A DNA stretch of 64,000 bases. Source: Branchiostoma floridae (Eukaryota > Chordata > Leptocardii > Amphioxiformes > Branchiostomatidae). The stretch lies in assembly GCF_000003815.2 (NCBI RefSeq), contig NC_049994.1, positions 13,501,039 through 13,565,038 on the forward strand, in the 5' to 3' direction. The translations under genes and the position numbers were made by a program. The notes beneath the pieces are model-generated. The model was not told the origin of the DNA. It searched no databases and saw only the letters and a program-made list of their open reading frames with translations. Shown in pieces: positions 11,835-25,345 of this stretch; positions within the stretch are counted from its first letter, which is position 1, and each line of letters starts with the position of its first letter.

Positions 11835-11968
11835 ACACACACACACACACTAATGCACAGATACACACGCACACAGACATGCACACGCACACAGACGCAC
11901 ATACAGACATATGCACGTATGATACGCACAGACACAAGCATCCAAATATGATACACAGACACACACAT
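11739..11968. repeat. CA-rich microsatellite block
   Basis: Long (CA)n with TACA, CAGA and GCACA interruptions. It lies in the putative first intron of TBC1D5. The apparent antisense protein of Cys and Val is a repeat artefact. Confidence 0.95.
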
Positions 11969-12562
11969 GTTGAAATACCCACGGGCATACCTAGATAGCA
12001 CATGTATCTCACACCCTTGTTGTTATGCATTCTGCAACAAATTACAATCAATGTTGATTTGCATTTGATGTCATTAGTGTGAATCAAACAGGACCAACTC
12101 CACTCGAAAAATGCAGCATTACCACATTTCTTCAATGCTGGTTTTGTTGTCTGTGGCACTAGCTGGAAAGACAACAAACTAGCATATGCCATATGGGTAC
12201 TAATGGGGTGAAGTCTGCCATTTCTAATTACTAGTACCTTGTTCTTAATTGAAAGAACACCGATGCTCAAAATTAGGCGTGTCAGGTCATTCAGTGTGAT
12301 ATAACCAGCTGCTTCATACAGTACTGTGAAGCCTCTGTGCCTGCAAAGCTGGTGTGTTGTGGGGAAGGGTGGTTATACTGGTGTAAAAGTGGGGTTCAAG
12401 CACCACCAACCAACCATGCCAAACGCCTTTGAGCCTTTTGGTGTCATCTGTTGGGTTTGTGATCTGGTGGCCCGGGAGTCAGGATATAGAAAGACAGATA
12501 CAGAAAATATTCATTCTTTTACCTTCATTTTCACAGTTTGTGAAGAGAACTTCTGCACTGGA

Positions 12563-12619
12563 ATCCCCAACACCCAGGCCTATCCCCAACACCCAGGCCT
12601 ATCCCCAACACCCAGGCCT
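12563..12619. repeat. 19-bp tandem repeat, three copies
   Basis: ATCCCCAACACCCAGGCCT is repeated three times without change. It lies 120 bp upstream of the TBC1D5 start codon, possibly in the 5' untranslated region. Confidence 0.95.
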
Positions 12620-12738
12620 ACAACAACCAGGATGGTTCTATAACAGAACAGAAACTGGCAACGTCACGTAAACTAAGAAAGACGGCTGCTGCTGCTATGT
12701 AAAGATTTCTGTTTCTTGTTGCAATTAATTGTAAGAAC

Positions 12739-15700
12739 ATGGCAGAGTCCAAGACCCAGCGTTTGAGTGATGACATCCACAGTACACTGGATATGTTTGG
12801 AAATGGGGGACATCCGTTGTCTGGTAAGTGTTTTCACAAGTTTTATTCGAGTTTCTAGAATTAAAATGTATTAATATAAATCTTTAGACAACCTGCATTC
12901 TTTTACATAATTACAGGAAGGTTTTTGTGACATTCTGCAATATTTCATTTTTGTCAGGGTATGACTATGACTAGTATGACATAGCTTTTCCTGTTACTGT
13001 ACCGCTAATCTAAAATTAAATGTTGATCAATTACCTTATTTATTATTTGTGTACCTACGGAATTTAGATGTTACAAGTTGTAATTGTTAAGTTTTATTCA
13101 GGACTTTTTGTCAAGTGTGGAATATCTAATGTTGTATTTGTGTGGTGTCTTGTTTTAAAGTGTGCATGTGTCTCAGAGATCTTTCAGTCTGCCTTATATA
13201 AGGAACTCTTTACATTAAATTTCTTTATAGTAAGTTGTACTTCAATACTTGAGACTGGAGAGACTGATGAAAGATATTGCTGTAGCATAGATTGAATGTA
13301 AATGTTATTTTACAGACTAACAGTGTGCAGAAGGTATTAAAGTCCAGAAGTTGTATCTGTGTGTCAGTAAGTCGGTGAGTGATAAAATCACCTGCAACTA
13401 GACCCCTGCATGATGTACTGTAGCACTACAAGTAGGACCCTTGTACTGTAGATACTATTAGTAATGCATAGTATTGCCATTACTAACCTTCTTTGAAGGA
13501 TCTTGAGTCAGGACAATTCATCAAATTATTCAAATTCCTGCATGACGTAGAGTACAACCCCTGCAGTGTAGATGCTCTATTAGTATTAACCGAAATGCCA
13601 TCTTTGAAATGAAAGATATTGAAAGATATTGAACAGGAAAATTTAGTAGATTTATAAAGATTACAATTTTGTTTTTACTTGCTCTGGCAAGATAATAATT
13701 CACTCAATGTAGCTTTTTTATATCATTTCGTGGGATATAGGAAAAGATGGGAAAGCAAAATTTTAAATTATTTGAATTTCAGCATAGTTATTAATATTCT
13801 AATGCAACAAAAAAAGGATTTTGGCAAAGTAACTCGGTCAGTATATTAAATTTGAACCAAGGTTTAAAAAAGTAAATCAAAAACTAGATTTTTGGGTTTA
13901 GACTCTGTTATGTTTTTTAATGTTTTCCTTTTATAAAACCTCCTTCATTGTACTAGTAATCTAAAAAATATCAGTCCTGTATTAATCATTTCAAGACTTG
14001 ACACATTAAAACATTGTATAAAATGTTTGAAGGTAGATTTTTAAATTTTGTCAAGCAACCCCCCACCCCCCCATCCTTAGTTTGTAGAACTGTGCATGAT
14101 ATGTGAGAATATTCAGTATCCGGAATGTTCAAGATTCTCCTTTGTGGGTGTAAGGTGATATGGTGATTGTCTGTGTCTGTGTAGATATTGTCTGGATATT
14201 ATAAATTACATGTATCTCTACCAGCATGCTTTTTTGAGTCACCAAATTCGTCTGAGTGTAGATGATTGGAAATGTCATGATAGCATATCTATGAAAGCTG
14301 GTGTTGTCTGACTTCAGGTGCCAGCTAGGGCTACGCCTCCTACGGACGCCTTGTCAATCACTAAATGTGTCTGACACATCATACATTAAAAAACAATTTC
14401 TTCTTTTCATTGTCAGATTTTTTCATTCCTTTTTTCGAAGAAAAGGACATCTAAAGCACATGCATGGCACAAACATAAAAACAGTTAACACACAGAAAGC
14501 AATTTCTTCATGTATCCATTATTGCATGTCATCATTAGTTTCATCATCATGAGCCTAAATCTACAATACATTTCCATGGCATGTCTAGGCCTAATCCTGA
14601 TACATGTATATGTCCAATGTTTCCTAACACATAGTTTTTTATTGTTGATGTTTATCTCATGTGTAGGTAAACCTGAGGCCATGGATGATCGGCTGATGAT
14701 CAGTAACCCAGTGTACCAGGAACGGGAGGACTCCATAGAGGATAACCTGTTTGCAGAGGACAACTCTGAACCCCCTGCTCCTGTTACTCACTCTTACAGG
14801 TACAGGTACACTCAGGGCGAAATGTTTTTAAAGACTTGAAAGTTTAGGTCACTTTATTCTAGCCTAGGTGCCATTTGATTACTACTGCACCTGTAGTTAT
14901 TGAATGGCATCCAGGCTAACTATTCTCTCCAATGGATAGTTAGGCTCTGGCTTTTACATACATTTCTGTTAGCCTTTCCATTTTGTCAGTTTTTCCATTT
15001 TTTTACATTTGAAATAGAAACTTATGGAGTAGAAAGATGTCCAAAAGAAACAAAAGTTTAACTCAGTCTTAACTTTTTAATGCACAATTTTCATATCTAT
15101 TCATATCTTTATAACTAAAGTTGCCGTCATCAAAACCATTGCAGGCTGGTCTTTTTTAATGTTTTCTATGGCCTTAGCCTTGGTTAAAATATTGAAATAA
15201 ACTGTTGATTGATATTTTGCTTCAGTGATGAGTGGAAGAGACTGTTCACATCACCTGACTACATCCGGACTGTCCGACAGGCGGCCCTGAGGGGCGAGCT
15301 GCGCAGCTGTCGCTTCAGGAGCGTCTGTTGGAGGGTAGGGACTGCTCCTCATCAATAATCAATCAATCAATGATCAATAGATCAAGCAATAACACAACTA
15401 CCTCTGGCAAGAATGGTAAGCTTCTAAGTTCTGAGTTTCTCATACTATGACTTTTATAAGCTATAGTTGGAGCCGGCAGAAATCTGTAGTTCTCCTGAGG
15501 ACCTTAGATATTCACTCCAGGGAGGTTGTCATGCAGGAAAAGAGTTGCCTGCCAAGTTTCCAGAGTATATTTATAACTTAAGCTAGATCAGAGTTTAAAG
15601 AGAGCATTTACAGTTTTGATGCAAAGTCAAGGTCAGAGTGGTCAAAGTTTCAGGCCCTTGGCCATTCTTTGTCTTTGAATAAAGGTGTTTGCCTTTAAAG

Positions 15701-18700
15701 TAAGGATTGCTTTTCTGCTTCTTCAGCTGTTCCTTGAGGTGATTCCAGAGTCTCAGTCAGACTGGACTTACAAGGTCAAACAGTGGAGGTCAATGTACAA
15801 CGACATCAGAGACATGGTGAGTTGTACATTTTCTGTCTGTGTTTTATGAACTGATACACATGGAAAAAAGAAAAGGAAAACACTTTAAGTCTTTTAATCC
15901 AATTTTAGATAACATGAAGCTTTTTGGCTAGTTGTAACAAGGTACCTAAGCACATAATATATAGTTTTTATGAACAGAAAAGGAGTATACCAGACACTGA
16001 TTTTTTGGGGGTGCAAATTTTGATTCCTCACAAGACAACTGTTACGCCTCAAACTAAATTAGGTTACCCAAGCAGGCGGGGTAAACTTAATTGTGAAACA
16101 GACTTACACAACAGTGTATGTTGCTTCGCTTTTTCTCCAGCACATTGGGAACATTCTTGTACAAAATGATTAACACATGACTTACCCTAGAGATATAATA
16201 CTTCAATTTCCCTACAGCACATCGTGAACCCCAGACAGAAAGCTAAGGAACTGGACCTGGCCATCAGCAACCCTCTGTCACAGGAGGAGGAGGTGGGGAC
16301 AAGTGCTGCACACATTATATGTAGTCAGGTTGTATTATGAGATTATACAAGATGTCTACTGTTGTTATTGGTTTAAATTGGTTGGTTTTTCTGGGCCTGT
16401 GTACCATCTGCCCCTGGAGCAAGTGTAAGGAACGCCGGTAGGAATCGTAAAGTTTTTCCAACCCAACAGTTATTGTCATTAAGTCAACTGTGTTACAGGA
16501 AATATATGGTTTCACATGCTGTTAGTATTTTCTTTTAAAAGCTTATATTTCTTCTTCTTCTTTGACTTTACAGAGTCCTTGGAACCAGTTCTTTAAGGAT
16601 GAGGAGCTGCGAGATATGATAAGTCAAGATGTCCGCAGAACGTAAGTCATTGATCAAATTGAATGACGATTTTGTGGTTATCCATTTTCACTATAGTAAC
16701 TGAAACATTGTTATACACACTAATAATTTGATTGCGATTTCTTGTATTTCTTTCCAGCTTCCCAGAAATAGAGTTTTTCCAGAAAAAAGATCTAAGGTGA
16801 GTAGACAATATGCAGTTGAACTGTCAAAAACCGATATGGTAAGGTGCTTGTGACTACTTTATGTTCCATATTTTGAGCCACAACATACTTTTTTTTACTG
16901 TGTATTTTTTTTTTTGTTTCAAGGGAAAGGATAAAACTCTCTTTTTGCTGGAGAAGAGAGTGGAGAGTGCTGGTCAGTATTTTGCTCTTGTTCCCATGGT
17001 TGTAATGCTCAATGTCCTGTTCTTGTTCCCAGGGAGATGATGATCAACATCCTGTTCTGCTATGCCAGAGAGAACACCAGACTGGGGTACAGACAGGTCA
17101 GGGGTCACTTATTATCATGTTCATCTCTGATTACTTTTCTCTTTCTAAATTCAATGTATTACAGTTGGAACTTAAAACCTTAACACCTAAACCTGCTCAT
17201 ATGTGATTAGTACTAAATCAGGGTACATTAACTTTTCAATAAGATTTTGTGTAAAGTAAGGAAATCAGACTGGTAACGTTACTCCGACTAAAAACGTAAG
17301 CTTGAGAAGCTTTTGAGTGGTATCCGCCATTCTTTGTCAAATCTGGTTGTATGGTCATGTGGCACAATCTTACTGTAGATGGGGGCGAAGATGGCTTGCT
17401 TGTTTTAACTCTTTTATCTTTTATTTTATTCCCCAGGGCATGCATGAACTGCTGGCTCCTGTCATCTTTGTGCTGCATTGTGACCACCAGGCCTTCCTGC
17501 ACGCTTCAGAAATTTCTACTACACCGTAAGTTATCATTTATGTAACAGGTTTATAAAAAAACAATTCCATTCACCTGTTAGATAATAATATTAGAGTGAA
17601 ACATTATTTTTGGTTTGTCTGTCCATCTGTGTATCTGCGTGTGTCTAATAAAAGACTACAAAGAATGCAGTGTCACCATCATACGTCTTGATCAGTGTTG
17701 CTGTTTTTGTCTGTGGGTTTGGGAAAGTCACTAAGCATTTTGTGCAAGGGAATGAAGTCTGTGATTCTTCAGAGAACATGCATGGTAATGACTGTACTTA
17801 AAGCCTTTGCTTATTTCTTCTTGCAGGGATATAGCTAGACTTGTCCTGGACCCAGCCTACCTGGAGAATGATGCATAGTAAGTCAACATTTTTTCCAAAG
17901 ATTGTAAATAATTTAGAAGCAACGTCCAATCTGTCAGGTATTTGAGATAACTCTAAGTTTAGTATCAGCCCATATTTCTAGGTAACACTAAGTAGCCACG
18001 AAGTCAAAACAAATACAAAGATTTAAAAAAAGTAGTTTTATCTTTTCTATGATGTATGCTATGCTAACCAGGGCTGTTTGCAGGACCCATCCTTCCGTTC
18101 CGGGATGGAAATTTGCTTGTTGGGACAGAAAATAATCTTACCCCATCCGTCCCAAAAATGACATGGAACTGTTGAAAATGTACTTTCATAGGCTTAAAAT
18201 GATGTATTCAACCAGGAAAATCAACAACATGGGCTCCCAAACAATGAGTGGGACGGGAAAATGTTTTAAGCTGGAGACAGCCCTGATACCATGATACCAA
18301 TGCAAATAAATATTCATGATATAAAACATTCCATGGTTGTTCCTTTCAGTGCCATGTTCTGTCAGATAATGGAGACAGTAGAACCCTGGTACTCTCATCT
18401 TTGTGTGGAAACACCCCCAGCTTCTCAGGTAGGTAGATCAGTCCATAGATATTTTTTTATACTTCATAATTTGATAAGAAAGTATCATTGGTCATGTCTG
18501 CCTTTTTGTTGTTTCAGTTACTTTAGCAGTACTGTAGCTTTGTTTCAGCTGTATGTTAAATTCTGCATGGGGGAGGGGCAGTATTCCGTGACTTATTGGA
18601 TTATAAATGGTCAAGTTCTTTGTTAATCTGTGATGTAATTTCACAAAGTTTTGTAGATTTTGTATTCATAAAAATAATACTTGTGTGCCCCTTTAAGTTT

Positions 18701-21700
18701 AAGTATAAACCTAGAGTATGTTCTGTGTTATGGTGCAGTGGACTAGTTTGCAAAGATAAAGAATTTTTATGTATAATATAGATTACTATTCAATCATTTA
18801 CAGAACCATGACATCGCCATGCAAGTTCCCTTCTCCAATCCTGAAGACTCGGCGCCCTCCCCCGCCATCGTGACGAAGCTGACCCGTGTTCAGGACCAGA
18901 TCCTGAAGAAACATGACCACACCTTACACGCACACCTCCGGAGACTACAGATCCCTCCTCAGGTCTATGGCATGTAAGTAGTGGTAGTTAGTATCCTGAA
19001 GAAACACGACCACACCTTACACGCACACCTCCGGAGACTACAGATCCCTCCTCAGGTCTATGGCATGTAAGTAGTAGTAGTTAGTATCCTGAAGAAACAT
19101 GACCACACTTTACACGCACACCTGCGGAGTCTACAGATCCCACCTCAGGTCTACGGCATGTAAGTAACACTTCTTCATAACTTCTTAATTTCTGCCTTTC
19201 AGTCCATTAGTCCAATGACTGTTGCAGCATAACATAAAGTAAAGACAATGCTAGGTACCAATAATAACTAGTCCAAGGTTTTTACAGTGGAAAGAGCTGT
19301 TAACATAACAAGTCATTGAATTACAGCACAAAGTGTTAAACTTGATATTAACGTTTGAATATCTAGAAAAAATGATAAGGTGTTTGTACACATCTGGAGA
19401 ATGCAATTTTTCTGTACCAAATGTAATATGCATGTATTTGCACTGGTCAAGAAAAACAATAAGAAAAGTATTCAATAAGCACTGTGTGTTAATTTGTAAT
19501 ATTTTGGAGAAAACTTTGTAGAAAGATATTCTCTCACTGCTTAAAAATATTTATTCTTGCATGAAAACATCATTTGCAAAGAGCACTACATCCTCAGAGA
19601 ATTGTTCAACTTGTCAGTTTTTAGTTCACCTGTGTGTCTGAAACTGTTTGCATTTATTGTTCCTAATGTTCATGTCGAGTAACAGAAGGAAAGAAGAAGT
19701 CAAAGCTTAAACATCTTTTCCCCTCCAGACGTTGGATCCGGCTCCTGTTTGGTCGTGAGTTCCCTCTGCAAGACCTGCTCTTCCTGTGGGACGCCATTTT
19801 CAGCGACGGCATCAGTTTTGGCCTGGTGGACTACGTCTTCGTGGCTATGTTACTTTACATCAAGAACTTGCGTAAGTTGTGCAACTGTTTTCATTGTGTG
19901 CACATGTTAAACAATGAATATGTTACGTCAATGGTACAGTATGTCTATTTCATTTTCTTCCCCCTCTGCTGCTCAGTTGTAGTTCCAGCGTATCATTAAA
20001 CAAGTCTTTGGAATGTCTTGTACGTAACTTAGATTTTTTTTTAAATGCCAGTGATCTGAGAGTTGAAGTCTTGGCTTGACAAAGATTTAAGGGGTTATTT
20101 GTTGTTGTATCCCAATATCATGCCCCAGGTACTTTTTTATTTATTTATTGATCTTTAGGGTAGTCCCTTCAGTTAACGAAGTAACTGATTTCCAAGGGAG
20201 CCCTATATACATGTTCGCACATGTTCGCACAACGACGGGTTATACCGCCCCTTACGGGGTGACACACCCGTCCGGGTGAATGATGTAGATCACCATGTGG
20301 CTGATACAAGACAGGGGTCGCCAGGCCTCCATCCGGGTGATTTGAGGTGAATCACCAACTTCCGACAGAAGGATTTGCACCAACGCACACCGCACCATCG
20401 CACGTGTGGGGGTTCTTTAACGTGCATGGGGTATAGCTCTCCCCATACACGGGACCTCCATTTAACGTCCTATCCGAGGGACAACTCATTTTTCACTTGA
20501 GTAAAGTGAGGAAAGTCGTGTAAAGTGCCTTTCCCAAGGGCACAAGACCGGCAACACGGCAGGCGGATTCGAACCGGCGACCTCTCGGTCACGGGCCGAA
20601 TACACTACCACTGTGCTACCCGGCCCCACAACGGGGATAATAGCCCACTGCTTTCCTTGCGTTGACAGCAAAGCAAACTTACCACATTTGTTCCAGTTGT
20701 GTCCAGTGACTACCAGACCTGTATGACGACACTCATGAGATATCCACCAATGGGAGACGTGCATTTCCTCGTCAACAAGGCCCTGTACCTCAGAGACCCA
20801 AAGGTATGTAGGAACTGGACAAAAATCTATTTTTCTTGCTGTTTTTGTCTGTATTTTGGCATATTTTCCTGTTTCTATCATTTTAACTGATTGCTCTATT
20901 ACATTGGTCTTAATCTGCACTCAGAACTTCCCCCGACCTGTCAACTATGAGTACCACTATGGACACCAGATGAAAATGACCTCTGACCCCTCCAATGGAA
21001 GTCACGCCCAGCAACAGAGGGGTCAAAGGGCAAAGTCGGTGCAGAATGTTGGGAGCAAGGTTACAGCCGGTTGGTCGACCTTGACACGGAAAATGCAGAA
21101 GCCAAAGGGAGGAGAAGTGCGGAAGAAAAAAGCGGACAGCGAACCAGAAACTGGTAAGGAAGGACAGAAGAAAATGCATGAAGATAATGTTGATATAAGT
21201 TCTTGGAACTGTAAATTACTTCAAACCAAAATCGCCTTTGATTTTTTCAATATTGCGTGCATGTCAATAAAGCTTGACCTATCATGAAAGACATTTTTAG
21301 ACCACACCAAATTACATGTAGCTTGTGCTGAATCTTCTTGGATCTGCTACGTTTTTTTTTCTGATTCAGGCAAAAAAAATCACATGTATCATTCAGGTTA
21401 TGAATTAACCCCAAGAAGAAAGTTCTCATTTACTGACAAAAATCACAGTTTTTCCATTTACAATATACTGCATCAAAACAGTACAGTAACAATTCATTGT
21501 GCTTGTGTGGTATCATATATATATATATATATATGGGTCTGTCAGTCCTCTTCTATTTCTATTTGCACCTCCTGAAAAAGTCAGAGAACTAAGAAATGAT
21601 ATTGGTGTGGCGTAGTTGTTGATTTTGTAAGCATGAAGATCAGAAAGTTTAATATTTGTACCTGAAGAATTATGATTTTATGTTGTAGCTCCTTTTGTTT

Positions 21701-24700
21701 TTCCACACGCATGATTCTATGCTTCATCTCAGACTATGCCTTTTGCCCTCGATCTGAACACTTCCATGTCCATTTTCACCCTCTGTCTGTTGTACTCGTG
21801 TCTGCCCGCCCGTAGCCGTTGTCGCAGCCGATTGGTTCAGTTCCAGCTCTGAGGACTCTGAGCTTTTCCGATCGCCACAACACGTGACCTCTGACCCTGA
21901 CAGGTCAAGGGTTAAGGGTGAATCACCCGCCCGTCACCCAGGTGCCGTAACTGCCCTCATTATGCATGATCTTCCTCCCCCCCCCCCAAAAAAAACATTT
22001 ACAGACAACAAAAAAGCTTTGAGGGTCTTAAAAAATAGGATAAAAGATCATTGAACAGATGTACGTTTTGTGAAAAATTTAGTTGCTATTTTCATGATTC
22101 TAAGGAAACAAAACATTTCTCTTAAACCGGTGTGAAATTTCAGTTAGTATGGATTGAACATGTTTTCTGCATGGCTTATCACATAAGCCAGCGTCACACT
22201 ATTGGCCTTTGGTTTCATTTGCCAGATTTCGCAATTGCCACAGAGAGTATTTTAATCCTGGACATCTACTTGACATTTGATGTCGCTCCGTGACCTGAAA
22301 ACATTGGTCACTTCAAATCTCTCATTTAGAGAACACTGCTGCTGGAAATATCCTTATTATATATAATAAGTTCTTGCTGCCCGATCTGTCATGCATTTTC
22401 CTGCAGAGTGACGCTGGCTTAAATCTTGACATCTTGCCTGCCACATTTTTATTTCTTTGTGCATCTTGCTTCTGTCCCTCTCCGCACAAACTATGTCAGC
22501 GATAACTGGCTACAATTAGCAAACTTCTCATCAAAAAATCTTTCTCTTTCAACTTTTTACACACTATATTCATCAATACTGTTCAACGCCTCTGTTTTCT
22601 TAGGTTTTTCTCATCCGTTGGAAGATGAACTGGAAGATTTGAAAGCATCTTCCAGTTCTTCGTCCCGAGCACCTACCAAGATGGAGCCTCTACATGACAT
22701 GGTGAAGTCCCCCCAGGCTTCCAAGGACCCCCTGCAAGGGGGCGCGACCTCTTCTCGACCACATGGAAGGTCAAAGGTCAAGGCATCGTTGAAAGAGGTA
22801 AGAGTCCCAGTCGCAGTAAATTGTCAGGTTTTAAATTAATACAAATGATGGTTGAATTCAGCTTAACTTACAAAATAATAACAAACTTAGCTAGACATTT
22901 AATGATAAAATCAATATATAGAATTATAGTATAATTCTATATAATTCTATATAGTTGAGCTATTCTCAGGATACTCGTTTATGCTTGCTGCATATCAATT
23001 ACCATATGATATGTCCAAGAAAAAGATATAAACTCAGTTGAGTAAAGCATGTCGAAATGATAGAGCTTTTTCCATTTTTAAATTGCTTTTCAATATTTAT
23101 GTTGCGGCATGTTATTTGGTTGTTGATAAAATTTCAAAATAAACATAGTTTAAGATTAATACTCAATTTTATATTTCGATCTCGAATATATTCATAATTG
23201 AGTTTACAAACTTTCATACAGATACATACAATGTAACTATAGCAATAAAGGGATTCAAGGTGACCTCCAGGGAACAGTGCACTACCAGTGGTTAAAACCT
23301 GTGAGTTTTTGTCGACAGATTGTAGGTGGCTGGTGGAAGCAGTTGCAGCACTAGTAACCATGTTAGTTGGATTGACAGAAATAGAACAAAAAACTAGGGT
23401 TAGACTTTTACCAATATTATATGGTGTAAAGTAGTAGGAACTACAGGAAAGGGATATGGAATGGTGTATATGGAAAGTGTGGTGTAGTCGAAGTTCTTTA
23501 TTTTGTTCCTGTCATTATAAATTCTTTATTAACTTTCATGAGTCATGTTTCTTTAAAAAAATGGAAAAATGTTATATCCCTTGACACCCAAGGAAGTCTG
23601 TCATATGTCTTCTTCTTCATGTACAAGTTATTTCGTATCTTGACCATCTATTAGCCGTCTACAATGCTTACTAAAACACTGACACAGATGTTCATGCCGT
23701 TGTTGGTTTTGCTGCAGGAGGCAGATAAGCTGCAGAAGAAAACGGCAGCCCTGCAGTCCAAGCTGCACGACATGGAGGCCATGTGTAAATACTGTAGCAG
23801 CAAGATGGACGCTCACATTGGTACGTTTCTCCTGCTACTTTCTCCTTTCATTCAGTCATTTGTTCATAATTATTTACTATGTCATATTTAATGTGTAAAT
23901 ACTGGAGCAGCAAGATGGATGCTCACATTACGTTCCTCATGCTACACTTTTTCTTCCTTCCTCCATTGTTGTTTATAATATCCTTTGACGGTTTGTTTTC
24001 TTGTTATTTATGGGAAAACTTGAAAAGGTAACATCTAATAAATTTGGAATTACCTTTAGATGTATCTTCAAAGTAAACAATGAATAGTTTTTGGACTTGA
24101 CATGGTTGACAACACCTTAACACCAGGTAGCATCATACATATTAGATATTACTACCTGTAGGTACCTAACACCTTTGAAGGTAGAATAACAGTTAAGATA
24201 AATGATGCTACATTTCATGGTAAAGGATTATTACAAATTTTCCTCTTTTTCAGGTCATCTACAGGACAACATGCTGCAGGAGAACCTGAAACATGAGGAT
24301 GAGGCCTTCCTGGCTTTAGCAGGTCTTAAACAGGTCAGTATCTCATTATGTGGTGTGTTAGGATTTTAATCCCACTCTCTGCATCTTCTTACATAGGCTA
24401 CCCACAAAAATATAGGACAAATATAAGTCTATTGTCAACTTCATCATGTACTCTTTATTCCTGTTCAATTAATTTGAAAATTATTTTGGTCGTTCACCCC
24501 TTCCATGTATACAATATACTTCACTATCATACCAAAGTCCTGGGATTCAATTCCCAACCTTTTGACTCACTCTTGTAAGATTGAAAACTCCTGGCCAGCC
24601 ATGTTTCAAAATACATGTATGTCTCCAAATTTCTAAAGTCAGTGTTATGATTCAATCTTATTTTGTGTCAAGAAATGTTTTTGTTAGTTTTATTTGCAGT

Positions 24701-25345
24701 TAATGTTGTAGAACCTGAGGTTAATCATTGTACATGTAATTCTTCTTTTTTATGTAGGTAAGAGACATTCTAAAGGGAACCCTGAAGTTCAGCACCAACA
24801 TTCTGGAGTCAGAAGAAATCGTCATCAACGACAACTACTTCGCCAAGGAGGCATCACATGACCAGGAGGAAACTAAGCTTGACGAGGATAACATTGACAC
24901 GTCAGAAACAGACAGCCTGTCAAATTACCTATCACAGACAGAAAGTAAAGACAGCATCAGTACGAACTTGTCAGAAACTCAGAGTCGCGAAAGCTTCAAC
25001 GCTGCTGTGGTGGAAAAAGTCGAGCCTCAGCCTCAAGAAATGTTCGACTATCATGAGAAAGAAAACAAGGAAGTGTCCCTACAATCTTCTACGGCGTCTT
25101 CAAATGCTGAGGAAACTTCTAAGTGTAAGGACACTCAAGACATTGATGAAAATGTCCTTAAAGACAAGGAACAGGCTGTAGATCTTAAGGACAGGACTGA
25201 TGACAGTGCTGCAAAGGAAACTGGTGGTAAAAAAGAACCCAAAAGGTCCATTTCGCAAGAATTTGAATTTGTGAATGCAGAAGAAGCCGTTACCGGACAA
25301 GAGACCCTCACGGAAACTGAACATGATGAGAAAGAATCTGCGTAA
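12739..25345 (+). CDS. TBC1D5: TBC1 domain family member 5 (Rab GAP), 20 coding exons
   Basis: Recognised from exon peptides typical of TBC1D5: FRSVCW, CYARENT, QGMHELLAPVIFVLHCDHQA, LLFGREFPLQDLL, LAGLKQ, DILKGTLKF. Exons: 12739-12823, 14667-14805, 15226-15334, 15727-15816, 16218-16292, 16574-16641, 16758-16796, 17033-17096, 17437-17525, 17827-17877, 18350-18428, 18804-18973, 19729-19871, 20697-20803, 20925-21153, 21816-21941, 22604-22797, 23718-23820, 24254-24333, 24758-25345. Phases agree at every join, giving about 875 residues (the human protein is near 800). The TBC domain spans about residues 98-410. The arginine finger (ISQDVRR, about R188) and glutamine finger (YRQG, about Q223) are kept. 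In the family it acts as a GAP for Rab7, binds retromer (VPS29/VPS35) and binds ATG8 proteins through LIR motifs. EWKRL (about W78) and FEFV (about 849-852) fit LIRs. Exon 2 has a tandem alternative donor (14799 or 14805). Confidence 0.93.
14870..14918. repeat. Short TAGCCTAGGTGCCAT inverted repeat
   Basis: TAGCCTAGGTGCCATTTGAT and ATGGCATCCAGGCTA form a 49-bp hairpin in TBC1D5 intron 2. The same ends bound the longer element at 27092-27373, so this is probably a deleted or solo copy. Confidence 0.55.
18069..18295. repeat. CAGGGCTG-ended inverted element, hAT-like
   Basis: It starts CAGGGCTGTTTGCAGGACCC and ends AGACAGCCCTG, with the Tn-like CAGGG termini seen in many hAT-derived MITEs. No clear 8-bp target duplication was found at these boundaries, so they may be approximate. 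It lies in TBC1D5 intron 10. Confidence 0.4.
18901..19160 (+). repeat. Threefold 93-bp tandem copy of the 3' end of TBC1D5 exon 12
   Basis: The segment from TCCTGAAGAAACA through the donor GGCAT|GTAAGTA occurs at 18901, 18994 and 19087, a spacing of exactly 93. The first copy is the exon proper. The next two lie in the intron and keep both the coding sequence and a consensus donor, but have no convincing acceptor. The frame closes at TAA in the donor, so intron retention would truncate the protein. Copies differ by a few substitutions. Confidence 0.9.
20140..20627 (-). mobile_element. tRNA-derived SINE, copy 1
   Basis: Reading minus from about 20627, the head has a Pol III A box (TAGCACAGTGG, plus 20608-20618) and B box (GGTTCGAATCC, plus 20565-20575), with GGGCCGGG at the start like a tRNA acceptor stem. 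A tRNA-unrelated body follows, including GGCACTTTACACGAC and CACTTTACTCAAG. A second copy is at 37010-37545. It lies in TBC1D5 intron 13. The far end is approximate. Confidence 0.8.
23781..23960 (+). repeat. Tandem copy of the end of TBC1D5 exon 18 in the following intron
   Basis: ATGTGTAAATACTGTAGCAG at 23781 recurs at 23891 with few changes, continuing through AAGATGGA[C/T]GCTCACATT. In the downstream copy the donor ATTG|GTACGT has become ATTACGT, so that copy cannot act as an exon end. Confidence 0.85.

Noticed and set aside
11665-12270. 201-codon minus-strand ORF rich in Cys and Val
   Set aside because: Produced by the CA microsatellite read as (TG)n; not a cysteine-rich protein.
13380-13610. 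Imperfect direct repeat (CCCTGCATGA, GTACTGTAG and GTAGATGCTC blocks) in TBC1D5 intron 1
   Set aside because: Similarity is patchy and could not be delimited by eye.
20550-20627. Possible tRNA gene on minus
   Set aside because: A and B boxes are present, but they head a longer element with a second, decayed copy at 37470-37545, and the arms do not form a clean cloverleaf; called a SINE.
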